From positions 138,201-202,200 of the forward strand of contig SVUG01000001.1 of NCBI GenBank assembly GCA_015063385.1: 64,000 nt of DNA, in the 5' to 3' direction. The position numbers were made by a program, and so were the translations under genes. Source of the stretch: Oscillospiraceae bacterium. Its GTDB lineage: Bacteria > Bacillota > Clostridia > Oscillospirales > CAG-272. Positions 9,744 through 19,675 of the stretch are shown one piece after another (within the stretch, counting starts at the first letter, position 1; every line of letters begins with the position of its first letter). The notes beneath the pieces were generated by a model, which worked only from the letters and a program-made list of their open reading frames with translations, was not told the DNA's origin and ran no database searches.

Positions 9744-10550
9744 ATGGAAAATACGGTAAAATTTGAAAAAATCAGCCTTAGTAAACGCCTAGCAAGCATG
9801 CTCAGAGTGGACTTTTGCAGAATGTTCAGGTCAAAGCTATTCTACATCTTAATTGCCTGCGCTCTGATCATGCCGATTCTTATGACGGTAATGATGACAA
9901 TGATGGACGGCAGCGTTTCGGTAAATCAGCAGACGGGCGAGGAAACGGTTATGGTCGGACCGGAAAACACGTGGCAAAATATCGGCACTCTTCCCGGCGG
10001 AGCCTTGGGTGGTGACGAGATTTTCATGATGTGCAATATAAATATGATGTTTATGGCGGTAGCGGTGTTCGTTTGTCTCTTTATATCTGATGATTTCAGA
10101 AGCGGCTACGCAAAAAATCTCTTTACCGTCCGAGCAAAAAGGGGCGAGTACGTAATCTCCAAAACGCTTGCAGGCTTCGTTTGCGGTGCGTTTATGCTGA
10201 TTGCATATTTTCTCGGCTCTGTTCTCGGTGGCGCTATATCTGCTCTTTCCTTTGACCTTCACGGATTAAACGCAGGCAACCTCATAATGTGTATGCTTGC
10301 CAAGATATTCCTGATGCTCGTGTTCGTGTCTATCTTCACGCTCATCAGCGTGGCGGCAAAAGAGAAAGCCTGGCTTTCTATCTGCGGAAGCCTTGGCGGC
10401 GGTATGCTCCTCTTTATGATGGTTTCATTGATTACTCCTATCGGCTCAACTATTATCAACGTAGCTTTATGTGCAGTGGGCGGTGCACTGTTTGCCTTTG
10501 GATTGGGCGCTGCAAGCAAGGCGGTTTTAAAGAAAACGAGCTTGGTGTAA
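9744..10550 (+). CDS. ABC-2 type transporter permease
   Basis: Multi-TM, immediately follows the ATPase gene; N-terminus similar to the permease at 7992. Confidence 0.82.
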   Translation: MENTVKFEKISLSKRLASMLRVDFCRMFRSKLFYILIACALIMPILMTVMMTMMDGSVSVNQQTGEETVMVGPENTWQNIGTLPGGALGGDEIFMMCNINMMFMAVAVFVCLFISDDFRSGYAKNLFTVRAKRGEYVISKTLAGFVCGAFMLIAYFLGSVLGGAISALSFDLHGLNAGNLIMCMLAKIFLMLVFVSIFTLISVAAKEKAWLSICGSLGGGMLLFMMVSLITPIGSTIINVALCAVGGALFAFGLGAASKAVLKKTSLV

Positions 10551-10555
10551 TTTTC

Positions 10556-10587
10556 AAGGGCAACGTCTGATGATGTTGTCCTTTTTT
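10556..10587 (+). terminator. Intrinsic terminator
   Basis: aagggcaac gtctgatgat gttgtccttttttat. Confidence 0.75.
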
Positions 10588-10648
10588 ATAAAAAATTAAA
10601 AGCAGCAACAAAACTTTAACATTTCTATGTTATAATATACGCAGAAAG

Positions 10649-10763
10649 CCTTATTACCAAGTCTTTGCGCTGCCGCGCTACCCGCACTTCGTGCGGCTGC
10701 GATATTGACGGCTTCGCAAAAATGCCCTTGCAAGCAAGCATTTTTGCTTCATGGTATAATAAG
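10649..10763. repeat. Hairpin-array element upstream of the response regulator
   Basis: ccgcacTTCgtgcgg (10682-10696); gcaaaaatgc-12-gcatttttgc (10716-10747); outer imperfect IR cttattacca / tggtataataag. Confidence 0.55.
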
Positions 10764-10797
10764 TATAAAATCAAAAATGCGCCCCGGAGGATGAAAT

Positions 10798-11469
10798 ATG
10801 TTTAAAATATTAATCGTGGAGGATGACAGAGATCTCAACCGCTCGGTTTGCTCTTTTCTTAACAACTCGGGATATGAAGCGGTCGGCTGCCTTGATGCAG
10901 AGAGCGCCTACGATGAGATGTACAAGACCACCTTTGACTGTATCGTTTCGGACATTATGATGCCGAAAATCGACGGCTTTGAGTTTGCAAAGACCGTGCG
11001 CTCGCTTAATAACGATATTCCCATTCTCTTTATGACCGCGCGAGACGATTTCGCGTCCAAGCAGAGAGGATACCGCATCGGAATCGATGATTATATGACA
11101 AAGCCCATCGACCTTGACGAGCTTTTCCTGCGTATCGGTGCACTTCTGCGCCGTTCAAAAATCGCATCCAGCCGTCGCCTTGAGATAGGCAGCTTCGTGA
11201 TGGATGCAGATGAAAGAAGCGCAACCTTAAATGGAGATGAAATCTCCCTCACAGCAAGAGAGTTTGACCTGCTTTACAAGCTTCTCTCATATCCTAAAAA
11301 GACCTTTACCCGTACGCAGCTGATGGATGAATTTTGGGACGTGGATACGCAGGCGAGCACGCGAACGGTCGACGTCTATATGACAAAGCTTCGCGCAAAG
11401 CTTTCGGAGTGCGATTCCTTTGAAATACAGACGGTTCACGGTCTTGGCTACAAGGCGGTGATAAAATGA
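10798..11469 (+). CDS. OmpR-family response regulator
   Basis: ILIVEDDRDLNRSVCSFL, DCIVSDIMMPKIDGFE, C-terminal winged helix RTVDVYMTKLRAKL. Confidence 0.93.
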   Translation: MFKILIVEDDRDLNRSVCSFLNNSGYEAVGCLDAESAYDEMYKTTFDCIVSDIMMPKIDGFEFAKTVRSLNNDIPILFMTARDDFASKQRGYRIGIDDYMTKPIDLDELFLRIGALLRRSKIASSRRLEIGSFVMDADERSATLNGDEISLTAREFDLLYKLLSYPKKTFTRTQLMDEFWDVDTQASTRTVDVYMTKLRAKLSECDSFEIQTVHGLGYKAVIK

Positions 11470-12530
11470 AGAAGTTCAGCTTTCGCGGTGTGCTTCGGGA
11501 ATTCAGCAGCTTTCTTCTGTTCTTTTTGATGGTCGGATTCGTGGTTTCCTGCTGCATGATGTTGTTTTTAAACGTATTGTCCAATACAATGTCGTTGCAG
11601 TACACCCCCGAAAATATCGCCACCGCTGCTAAAATTACCTTCCTCAACGTCGTAATTATAACTGCTATTTTCAAAACGGTTGATTATATTCGCCGTAAAA
11701 TTATGATTGAAAGACCGGTAAAAATTATTACTGAAACTGCAGAGAAAATTATGAAGGGCGATTTTTCTGTTCGTGTAAAGTCAATGCACGGAGCAGGCAT
11801 GGAGGGCTTTAATCAAATCGCAGAGGCTATTAATTCAATGGCGGAGGAGCTGTCTGGAGTAGAAACGCTTCGCACGGATTTTATAGCCAACGTATCCCAC
11901 GAGATGAAAACCCCCCTGGCTGTAATGCAAAACTACGGAACGCTGTTGCAATCTCACGACCTGTCCGAAGAAAAGCGCATGGAATATGCCAAGGCTATTA
12001 CCGACGCTTCACGGCGTCTTGCCGATATGATGACAAATATTCTGAAGCTTAATCGCCTTGAAAATCAGCAGATATATCCGAACCCCACCACGTTTGACCT
12101 TGGAGAGCAGCTTTGCGAGAGCCTGCTCCAATACGAGAGCACCTGGGAGAGAAAAAACATCGAAATTCAGACCGATATAGCAGAGAATATATTCGTTTCT
12201 GCCGATGCAGAGCTTCTCTCGCTCGTGTGGAACAACCTTTTTTCCAACGCCTTCAAGTTCACCGACGAGGGCGGAAGAGTAAGCCTTGCGCTTTCGGCAG
12301 ATGAAGAATACGCTACCGTGAAAATATCCGATACCGGCTGCGGAATGAGTGCTGATGTAGGCGCACACATATTTGAAAAATTCTATCAGGGCGACACCTC
12401 GCACGCCACCCAGGGCAACGGCCTTGGGCTCGCGCTGGTAAAGCGAGTGGTTGACATTATTCAGGGAGAGATATGTGTAGAAAGCACTATAGGCGTCGGT
12501 ACTACATTTACAGTCAAAATAAGGAAATAA
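11466..12530 (+). CDS. HAMP-containing sensor histidine kinase
   Basis: DFIANVSHEMKTPLAVMQNYG H-box, NNLFSNAFKFT N-box, GNGLGLALVKR. Confidence 0.93.
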   Translation: MKKFSFRGVLREFSSFLLFFLMVGFVVSCCMMLFLNVLSNTMSLQYTPENIATAAKITFLNVVIITAIFKTVDYIRRKIMIERPVKIITETAEKIMKGDFSVRVKSMHGAGMEGFNQIAEAINSMAEELSGVETLRTDFIANVSHEMKTPLAVMQNYGTLLQSHDLSEEKRMEYAKAITDASRRLADMMTNILKLNRLENQQIYPNPTTFDLGEQLCESLLQYESTWERKNIEIQTDIAENIFVSADAELLSLVWNNLFSNAFKFTDEGGRVSLALSADEEYATVKISDTGCGMSADVGAHIFEKFYQGDTSHATQGNGLGLALVKRVVDIIQGEICVESTIGVGTTFTVKIRK

Positions 12531-12531
12531 T

Positions 12532-13422
12532 ATGAAAAAATTCTTTTATAATTTGATTTTCCCACCCTTTTTTGTAGTTGCAATTTTTACCGCGCTATGT
12601 GTTGCGGGAATGATACTCGTATCAGTAAACGGATTTGCTTTTCACCCTATGTATTACGTTATATATGCCATATCATTTTACGCAGTATGCATCTTAACCG
12701 CCTTTTTAATAAAAAACGGTGCTACTATCTTTAAGAATGCAAAGAACAGAATTTATAAAACCAAATACGGAAATCGCTTTTTCACGGATATAGAGTTCAA
12801 AACCAGAGTCACTCTCTATTCTTCTCTCGTTATAAATACCGGAAACGTTGCGCTTAATATAGTGTACGGATTCGTCTTTAATACCAGATGGTTCTTTCTG
12901 CTTGCCGTTTATTACGCGACTTTAACCGTTATGCGTTTTGCTCTTGCGCTTTATACAGGGGCGTATTCTCTTGGCGCGAATATGCTCGGCGAGTGGAAAA
13001 GAGCCAGGGCGTGTGCAGCAGTATTGACCTTGATAAATCTATCACTGACGGGTGTTGTTTTGATGATGATGTATCAAAACAGGGGATTTGTCTATGCTGG
13101 AATGTTAATATACGTTATGGCTGCGTATTCCTTCTATCACATAACCACCGCGATAATAGATATTATAAAGTACAGAAAATATAAAAGCCCCATAATCAAC
13201 TCTATAAAATCCGTTAAGCTTGCGGCTGCGCTTGTTTCCATGCTAACGCTTGAAACTGCTATGCTGGCTGCCTTTGGAACGGATATGCCAATTGAAGAAA
13301 AGAGAATTTTCATAGCAGCGACAGGTGCTGGTATAAGCGCAATTGTTATCGGAATTTCGAGTTATATGATAGTAAAATCAACGCATGAAATAAACAAATT
13401 AAAGGAAATAAATAATGATTGA
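12532..13422 (+). CDS. Multi-TM hypothetical membrane protein
   Basis: 296 aa, about seven hydrophobic segments, translationally close to the HK gene. Confidence 0.72.
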   Translation: MKKFFYNLIFPPFFVVAIFTALCVAGMILVSVNGFAFHPMYYVIYAISFYAVCILTAFLIKNGATIFKNAKNRIYKTKYGNRFFTDIEFKTRVTLYSSLVINTGNVALNIVYGFVFNTRWFFLLAVYYATLTVMRFALALYTGAYSLGANMLGEWKRARACAAVLTLINLSLTGVVLMMMYQNRGFVYAGMLIYVMAAYSFYHITTAIIDIIKYRKYKSPIINSIKSVKLAAALVSMLTLETAMLAAFGTDMPIEEKRIFIAATGAGISAIVIGISSYMIVKSTHEINKLKEINND

Positions 13423-13816
13423 AAATAATAAATTTGAGTATAACTATTCCGCTAAGGAACAGGCAGAGCTGAAGAAAATACGTGAAAAATACACCGCGCC
13501 GACAGAGGCCGAGGATAAGATGGCTCGTCTTCGCCGACTTGATGCAAGCGTGACGAAAACGGCACAAGCTGTTTCCATTGCGTTTGGTGTAATCGGCACG
13601 CTTATTCTCGGATTTGGAATGAGTCTTTGTATGACCGATTTGGCAAAAATTATAGGCGCAGAGGCAAACATGTCAACTATTATTGGCATAATCATCGGTA
13701 TTGCCAGTGGTGTGCTCGCCAGTTTCGCGTATCCAATCTATAACGCAATAGTAAAGCTGAAGCGCAAACAGCTCGCTCCTGAGATAATTCGTCTGACCGA
13801 CGAGCTTATGAAATAA
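13415..13816 (+). CDS. Two-TM hypothetical membrane protein (paralog of 6398-6763)
   Basis: MARLRRLDASVTKTAQAVSIAFGVIGTLILGFGMSLCMTDLAKIIG...YPIYNAIVKLKRK. Confidence 0.75.
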   Translation: MIENNKFEYNYSAKEQAELKKIREKYTAPTEAEDKMARLRRLDASVTKTAQAVSIAFGVIGTLILGFGMSLCMTDLAKIIGAEANMSTIIGIIIGIASGVLASFAYPIYNAIVKLKRKQLAPEIIRLTDELMK

Positions 13817-13907
13817 GAGAAAAATACAAGCTTAAATCAAGCTACACCTTGACAAGACCTTTTGAAAAGTTGTATAATCAACCTATATCTGAAAGGTGGG
13901 CGGCAAA

Positions 13908-14966
13908 ATGTACGACGTAGCGATAATCGGTGCAGGACCTGCGGGTGCAGTACTTGCACTTGAGCTGGCGAAAGCCGACGAAAAATTGAAAATACTCCTC
14001 GTGGACGGCTCGTCGGAGCATGGCAAGGTTTGTGGCGGTCTTCTTTCTCCTGATGCAAAGGCAGAGCTTTCGTCCATGGGACTAACAGTTCCTGAGGCAG
14101 TTATCACCTCACCCCAGACAAGCACGGTGGATACGATAGACCTCGAGCGCGGTATTACTCGCATATACGGCAGAGATTATCTCAATATGGACCGCGCGGC
14201 GTTTGATTCCTGGCTTGTTTCCTTAATCCCTGATACCGTTGAAATAAGGCGCGCAAGATGCGTTTCTGTTGAGAAAAGCGGCAATGAATTTGACTTAAGA
14301 CTGAAATCGGCAGGTAAGCTTGAAGAAATCAAGGCTTCGATAGTGGTTGGCGCAGACGGCGCTGCATCAATCGTAAGGCGCTCTGTTTTCCCAAACAAAA
14401 AGACCTACAAGTACGTATCAATTCAGGAGTGGTACGAAATACCCGATAAAAAAATACCCGTTTTTTCATGTATTTACGATGAGAAAACGAGCGATTCTTG
14501 CTCCTGGACGATTATAAAGGACGATAATTTTATTTTTGGCGGTGCTTTTCTTAAGGACGGCTGCCGCAGGGCGTTTGCCGAGCAGAAGTCGCGACTTGAA
14601 AAGCACTACGGCGTAAGATTTGGCACACCTCGAAAGCAGGAGGCTTGCCTTGTTGTCAGCCCTCGCAGGTACGGAGATTTCTTCGTAGGTCAGGACGGCG
14701 CGTATCTCGTAGGTGAGGCGGCAGGCTTTATCAGTTCCAGCTCCTTTGAGGGAATAAGCTCGGCAATCCGTTCGGGCAGAATGCTGGCACGAGCAATTTC
14801 TTCAGGTCGGGACAAGCAGCAAATCACGAAAAAATACCAATCCGCGACAATAGGCTTGAGATTTAAGCTGCTTCTCAAAATACCCAAAATGAAAATACTT
14901 ACCTCGCCTACGCTTCGTCATTTAATTATGAAAAGCGGTGTGACGGCAAAAAAGAGCCTTGAATAA
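13908..14966 (+). CDS. FAD-dependent oxidoreductase, geranylgeranyl-reductase-like family
   Basis: MYDVAIIGAGPAGAVLALELAK, VVGADGAASIVRR, YLVGEAAGFISSSSFEGISSAIRSGRMLA. Confidence 0.82.
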   Translation: MYDVAIIGAGPAGAVLALELAKADEKLKILLVDGSSEHGKVCGGLLSPDAKAELSSMGLTVPEAVITSPQTSTVDTIDLERGITRIYGRDYLNMDRAAFDSWLVSLIPDTVEIRRARCVSVEKSGNEFDLRLKSAGKLEEIKASIVVGADGAASIVRRSVFPNKKTYKYVSIQEWYEIPDKKIPVFSCIYDEKTSDSCSWTIIKDDNFIFGGAFLKDGCRRAFAEQKSRLEKHYGVRFGTPRKQEACLVVSPRRYGDFFVGQDGAYLVGEAAGFISSSSFEGISSAIRSGRMLARAISSGRDKQQITKKYQSATIGLRFKLLLKIPKMKILTSPTLRHLIMKSGVTAKKSLE

Positions 14967-14982
14967 AAAGGCTCTTTTTTAG
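14949..14982 (+). terminator. Intrinsic terminator
   Basis: aaaaaagagcc ttgaataaaa aggctctttttt. Confidence 0.8.
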
Positions 14983-15076
14983 TTAATAACTACAGAATTA
15001 TAAATATTTTATGTTGACAAATATATTACTATGTTGTAAAATTAAAATGTAAGATTATGTCAAAAGGAGAGAAAGT

Positions 15077-16840
15077 ATGAGAAAATTTACTAAAAGTGCA
15101 ATAGCGCTGCTTCTTTCATTTATACTTATAATTTCGTCTGCTACACCTATATTTGCGGTGAGCAAGGACTCGAGCGGTCAACCGCTACAGTATTCCTCGG
15201 AGTACAACTCAGGTGAGCGCGACGTCGTATGTACAACGCTGGACGGTACGAGCGCATCAAGCTACTATACGGGTAGCTACACCTATGAAAATTTAATGTC
15301 GCTTTCATCCTCCGCGCTGAAAAGCACGCTCCACACGCTGATGACAAGCACGCACAAGTATACCTCATCTTATAACGATTGTCATTATAAGGCAGACAGA
15401 ACTGACTGCGAGAATGAGAATCGCAGAGTATCACTCCTTTACACCCAATATTCAGCAACTATGGACGACTACATTAGCGGATCAACCGGTTGGAACCGCG
15501 AGCACGTATGGCCCAAGAGTCTAGGTGGAGATAGCGAATCCGGCGGTGGTGCAGATCTTCACCATATCCGCCCCGATGATAATAAAACAAACAGCACCAG
15601 AGGTAGCCTTAAGTTTGGAGAGGTTAACGGCGGTAGCCCTGTAAATGGTTCTAGCACGGTTGGCAGTCTTACCGGTGGTTACGTTGGAGGCGGATATATG
15701 GAGCCTCATGATAACGTAAAAGGCGACGTAGCACGTATCTGTCTTTACGTTATGGTAAGATGGGATTCTGAATGGGGTGCTACCAGCATAACGCAGGTGT
15801 TCCAGAGCGTTGACGTGCTTCTCGAGTGGTGTGAGATGGACCCCGTCGATACCTGGGAGATGGGTAGAAACGAGGTTGTTCAGGATATTCAAGGCAATAG
15901 AAACGTATTTATCGACTATCCCGAGTTTGCTTGGCTTATCTATGGAAGAGAGATCCCTGCTGATATGACCACCCCCTCGGGTAATAGCTCGGCTCTTGAT
16001 CCCTCCTGCCCTCACACGAGCACTACTATAAAGAATCAGGTGAGTGCGACCTGCGGCAAGGACGGCTACACCGGTGATACATACTGTACCTCTTGCAACG
16101 GCAAGCTTCAGAGCGGTACTAAAATTTCCGCGACAGGCAATCACAGCTTTAGCGCTTGGGTTGAAAGCGGCACTACACAGACTCGCACCTGTACTATCTG
16201 CGGCAAGACCGAGAGCCAGCAGATTGAATGTAAGCACGCATCTACCGCGGTGAGAAACGCAGTTGCCGAAACCTGCGGCAAGGACGGCTATACGGGAGAT
16301 ACGTATTGTCTTATCTGCGGAAGCACCGTTCAAAAGGGCACTACGATTTCAAAGACAGGCATTCATAGCTACAACGAGTGGCAGATTAACGTATCTGCAA
16401 ACACCAAGACACGCTCCTGTTATATATGCGGACATTCCGAAACCGTGTCTGCAGATCTTGAAAACTGTACTCACGAGAACACTGAATTGCGAAACCAGGT
16501 AGCAGCAACCTGTGGCAAGGCAGGCTACACGGGCGACGAGTGCTGCACCGTTTGCTATCAGGTTGTCGTTAAGGGAACTGCTATCGCAGCGACAGGCAAC
16601 CACAACTTTGGCGAGGTTGTAATAATCGTTGCACCCACGTATATTCACGAGGGCTCTGGCAAGCAGGCTTGCTCCGACTGTGATGAGGTAAAGACCGTCA
16701 CGCTCTCTCCTCTTGCGACAGATGGCGAGCTCACCGTAGAGCAGCTTATTTCCTGTCTTGATTCAGATGCTGAAAAGATTCTCTTGCTTCTTACGCTCGG
16801 TATGACGGACAGATTTTTCGTTGATGCAATTTCAAAGTAA
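15077..16840 (+). CDS. Secreted EndoI-family nuclease with C-terminal Cys-rich modules
   Basis: Signal peptide; WNREHVWPKSLGG...GGADLHHIRPDDNKTNSTRG...GDVARICLY; repeats of the type CxH..TATCGKxGYTGDTYCxxC. Confidence 0.88.
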   Translation: MRKFTKSAIALLLSFILIISSATPIFAVSKDSSGQPLQYSSEYNSGERDVVCTTLDGTSASSYYTGSYTYENLMSLSSSALKSTLHTLMTSTHKYTSSYNDCHYKADRTDCENENRRVSLLYTQYSATMDDYISGSTGWNREHVWPKSLGGDSESGGGADLHHIRPDDNKTNSTRGSLKFGEVNGGSPVNGSSTVGSLTGGYVGGGYMEPHDNVKGDVARICLYVMVRWDSEWGATSITQVFQSVDVLLEWCEMDPVDTWEMGRNEVVQDIQGNRNVFIDYPEFAWLIYGREIPADMTTPSGNSSALDPSCPHTSTTIKNQVSATCGKDGYTGDTYCTSCNGKLQSGTKISATGNHSFSAWVESGTTQTRTCTICGKTESQQIECKHASTAVRNAVAETCGKDGYTGDTYCLICGSTVQKGTTISKTGIHSYNEWQINVSANTKTRSCYICGHSETVSADLENCTHENTELRNQVAATCGKAGYTGDECCTVCYQVVVKGTAIAATGNHNFGEVVIIVAPTYIHEGSGKQACSDCDEVKTVTLSPLATDGELTVEQLISCLDSDAEKILLLLTLGMTDRFFVDAISK

Positions 16841-16879
16841 TACAGTCCTTATTCTTGAAGAAATAAAAGGAGAAAAGTT

Positions 16880-17629
16880 ATGAAATTACTTAATAAAATA
16901 ATATCTACCTCGCTTGTTCTTGCGCTGCTTCTTTGCGGTCTGATTTCCTGCACACCCAAGGAAGAAAACGTATACAAGGCTCACGTTATAACCAGCTTCA
17001 CCTCAGATGATGCGGATTTGGTAGGAGTGATAATCCAGATTGAGAAGTCCGAGGTTGACCTTCTCGTATACGGTGATAACGTAATGGCAACCTCCTCGAC
17101 AAAGTTTGGTGATATTCAGATGGACAAGGCCATTACTGTATACGGCGACATTATTTACAACAACACCACTCTCGTTGCCGAGGGCAGAACTGTCACGGAA
17201 AAGCAAAAGGCGTCCCTCAAGGCAGAGCAGAGAGCAACGCTGCTTGCTGATATTGGCGCAGGCGCAAGCCTTGATACCGACGACTTTAACAACGTAAAGA
17301 AGTCAGAGGATAAAAAGAGTGTTGCTTACACCTGCTCGGGTGTTAATAATGAAGCAAAGGCCTCTCTTCTTAAAATCTTTTCTGCAAAATTTGGCTCAAT
17401 GGCAGAGAGCGTTGAGGTGGTTGATGCTGAATACTACGTAGAAAAGACTGACGGCAAGGCAACGAGCTATATTCTCAACACCTCATTTGCTATCACCATG
17501 AACGGCAAAACCTACAATATCAACATGACCGTTGAGTGTGAATACGACTACGATACCAAGGAAAAGGTTGCTCTCCCTGAGGGTGCATCTGACTATATTG
17601 TCACAACATACGACGACGTTATTGGCTAA
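16880..17629 (+). CDS. Lipoprotein of unknown function
   Basis: Lipobox LLLCGLISC; between two EndoI genes. Confidence 0.72.
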   Translation: MKLLNKIISTSLVLALLLCGLISCTPKEENVYKAHVITSFTSDDADLVGVIIQIEKSEVDLLVYGDNVMATSSTKFGDIQMDKAITVYGDIIYNNTTLVAEGRTVTEKQKASLKAEQRATLLADIGAGASLDTDDFNNVKKSEDKKSVAYTCSGVNNEAKASLLKIFSAKFGSMAESVEVVDAEYYVEKTDGKATSYILNTSFAITMNGKTYNINMTVECEYDYDTKEKVALPEGASDYIVTTYDDVIG

Positions 17630-17675
17630 TATTTGTAAACTGTAATTTACAAATAAGCCTAAAATGGAGGTAAAA

Positions 17676-19106
17676 ATGAAAAGATATACTAAAAGTATAG
17701 TAGCACTATTGCTTACTTTTATACTTATAGTTTCCTCGTGCCTGCCGATATGCGCGGCTCAGTCGTATTCAAAGCCGTCAACTCCTACCAGATATAATTA
17801 CGGAGAACGTGGAGAGCTTTGTACGACGCTTGAAGGCACGGACGCCCCCGATTATTATATTGATAACGGTTATTCCTACGACGAGTTTGAGGATATGTCT
17901 CAGACCGAGCTTCTCTCGGAGCTCAGAGAGCTGATGAGCAGTACCCACAAGGCACTGACCACCTATGAAAACTGTCGCGACTGGGCGTATTATACCGATT
18001 GTGAGAACGAGGCCGGCAAATATATCTCAGACGAAAACCAAAAAACCGTAGTTCTTTTATACACAGACTATACTACTACGCGCGATCAGTGGCAGAAATG
18101 GAACCGCGAGCACGTTTGGCCGCAGAGTCACGGTGGTAATGATGATGATGTAGACGAGGAAATAAAAAAAGAATACGGCAATAGCGATGGCGAGGTTGGC
18201 GATGTGCTCGGCGGCGCTGACCTGCACCACGTTCGTCCTGCCGATTACGGCGTCAACAGCTCAAGAGGAAATAAGCCGTATGGAGAATCCGGCACTAACC
18301 CTACCGAAAAATACGGAACTCAGGCTGCCCCCGGAGTACTCGGCGGTACGTACAACAACACCTACTTTGAGCCTCTTGATCATGCAAAAGGTGACGTAGC
18401 ACGAATAATACTTTACGTGTGGGTAAGATGGGGTGCTGAATGGGGCGCTGAAGATGTGAATGATCCATTCAATAGCGTCACCGAGGTATTTGAGAGCGTT
18501 GACTTGCTTCTCGAGTGGTGTGAGCTCGACCCTGTTGATACCTGGGAAATGGGAAGAAACGACGTTGTAGAGAGCATTCAGGGCAACCGCAACGTATTTA
18601 TAGACTATCCCGAGCTTGCGTGGCTCATCTTCGACAAGGAAATTCCCAATGATATGACCACTCCCTCCGGAGAGGCTAAAAATCAGGCGTCCGGCGGTGA
18701 AACGCCCGATACTCCTACTCCTCCGCCGGCTTGCACTCATACAAACAAAACCGTTAAGGGTGCTATTTCGGCAACCTGCGGCAAGGCGGGCTACAGCGGA
18801 GATACTTATTGCTCTGACTGCGGAGAGAAGCTTGCAACCGGTACAGCTATAAGCGCAACGGGAAATCACTCTTACGGTGAGCTTAACGTGACTGAAGCGC
18901 CAAACGCCATCAAGGGCGGCAAGGGAGAGCATACCTGTAGGGTGTGCGGTGACGTAAAAACCGTTGAGCTTCCTCCCACGTGTACGGAGGACGAATTGAC
19001 CGTCAAGCTTCTCTTAGAAAGCATAGCGTCGGATGAAGAAAAGATAATTCTTCTTTTGCTTCTTGGAGTATCTGACAAGGTATTTTACGAAGAATTAACC
19101 AAATAA
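17676..19106 (+). CDS. Secreted EndoI-family nuclease (paralog of 15077-16840)
   Basis: WNREHVWPQSHGG...GGADLHHVRPADYGVNSSRGNKPYG; one Cys-rich module at C-terminus. Confidence 0.88.
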   Translation: MKRYTKSIVALLLTFILIVSSCLPICAAQSYSKPSTPTRYNYGERGELCTTLEGTDAPDYYIDNGYSYDEFEDMSQTELLSELRELMSSTHKALTTYENCRDWAYYTDCENEAGKYISDENQKTVVLLYTDYTTTRDQWQKWNREHVWPQSHGGNDDDVDEEIKKEYGNSDGEVGDVLGGADLHHVRPADYGVNSSRGNKPYGESGTNPTEKYGTQAAPGVLGGTYNNTYFEPLDHAKGDVARIILYVWVRWGAEWGAEDVNDPFNSVTEVFESVDLLLEWCELDPVDTWEMGRNDVVESIQGNRNVFIDYPELAWLIFDKEIPNDMTTPSGEAKNQASGGETPDTPTPPPACTHTNKTVKGAISATCGKAGYSGDTYCSDCGEKLATGTAISATGNHSYGELNVTEAPNAIKGGKGEHTCRVCGDVKTVELPPTCTEDELTVKLLLESIASDEEKIILLLLLGVSDKVFYEELTK

Positions 19107-19107
19107 A

Positions 19108-19140
19108 AAAACTGTCCCGAGAAAATCGGGACAGTTTTTA
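19108..19140. terminator. Intrinsic terminator
   Basis: aaaaaactgtcccgagaaaatcgggacagttttta. Confidence 0.85.
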
Positions 19141-19151
19141 CGTTATTCCTA

Positions 19152-19661
19152 TTACAGCACCAGAGAGGGGGCAGAGTAAACTCTTGCCGCAAGCTCCTGG
19201 TTGAGCATATAGAGCGACTTGGGGTCAGAGCCGAAGAGCTCCATTTTGGTAATCATATCGTTTGCGTTGGTTTCCTCTTCACCCTGCTCCTTGACGAACC
19301 AGTCGAGGAATTGCATCGTGCGGAAATCCTTTACGTCGTACGCTGCGGAGTAGATGTCGTTGATGAGCGAGGTGACGTATTCTTCGTGCTCAAGTCCTGC
19401 CTTGAGAACGTCAAGATGCGACGAAAATTCCTTATCGGGCTTTGCTATTGCATCAAGGGTGACAATCTGGTTTTCGTTTTGCAGATACTGATAGAAGAGC
19501 ATCGCGTGGTCGCGCTCCTCCTGCGCCTGAATCATATACCAGTTAGCGAAGCCGTCAAGGCCTACACGCTTGAAATAGTTGGAAAAATCGAGATAGAGAT
19601 ATGCTGAATAAAGCTCCTTATTTATCTGCTGATTTAAAAGCTCGTGTACACGTGAGTTCAT
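19152..19661 (-). CDS. ftnA: Ferritin
   Basis: LLNQQINKELYSAYLYLDFSNYFKRVGLDGFANWYMIQAQEERDHAMLFYQYL. Confidence 0.92.
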   Translation of the reverse strand: MNSRVHELLNQQINKELYSAYLYLDFSNYFKRVGLDGFANWYMIQAQEERDHAMLFYQYLQNENQIVTLDAIAKPDKEFSSHLDVLKAGLEHEEYVTSLINDIYSAAYDVKDFRTMQFLDWFVKEQGEEETNANDMITKMELFGSDPKSLYMLNQELAARVYSAPSLVL

Positions 19662-19675
19662 ATTTTTATCCTTTC

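Noticed and set aside
15521-16333. 270-aa minus-strand ORF in the EndoI gene
   Set aside because: Antisense to a clear EndoI coding region with signal peptide and motif support.
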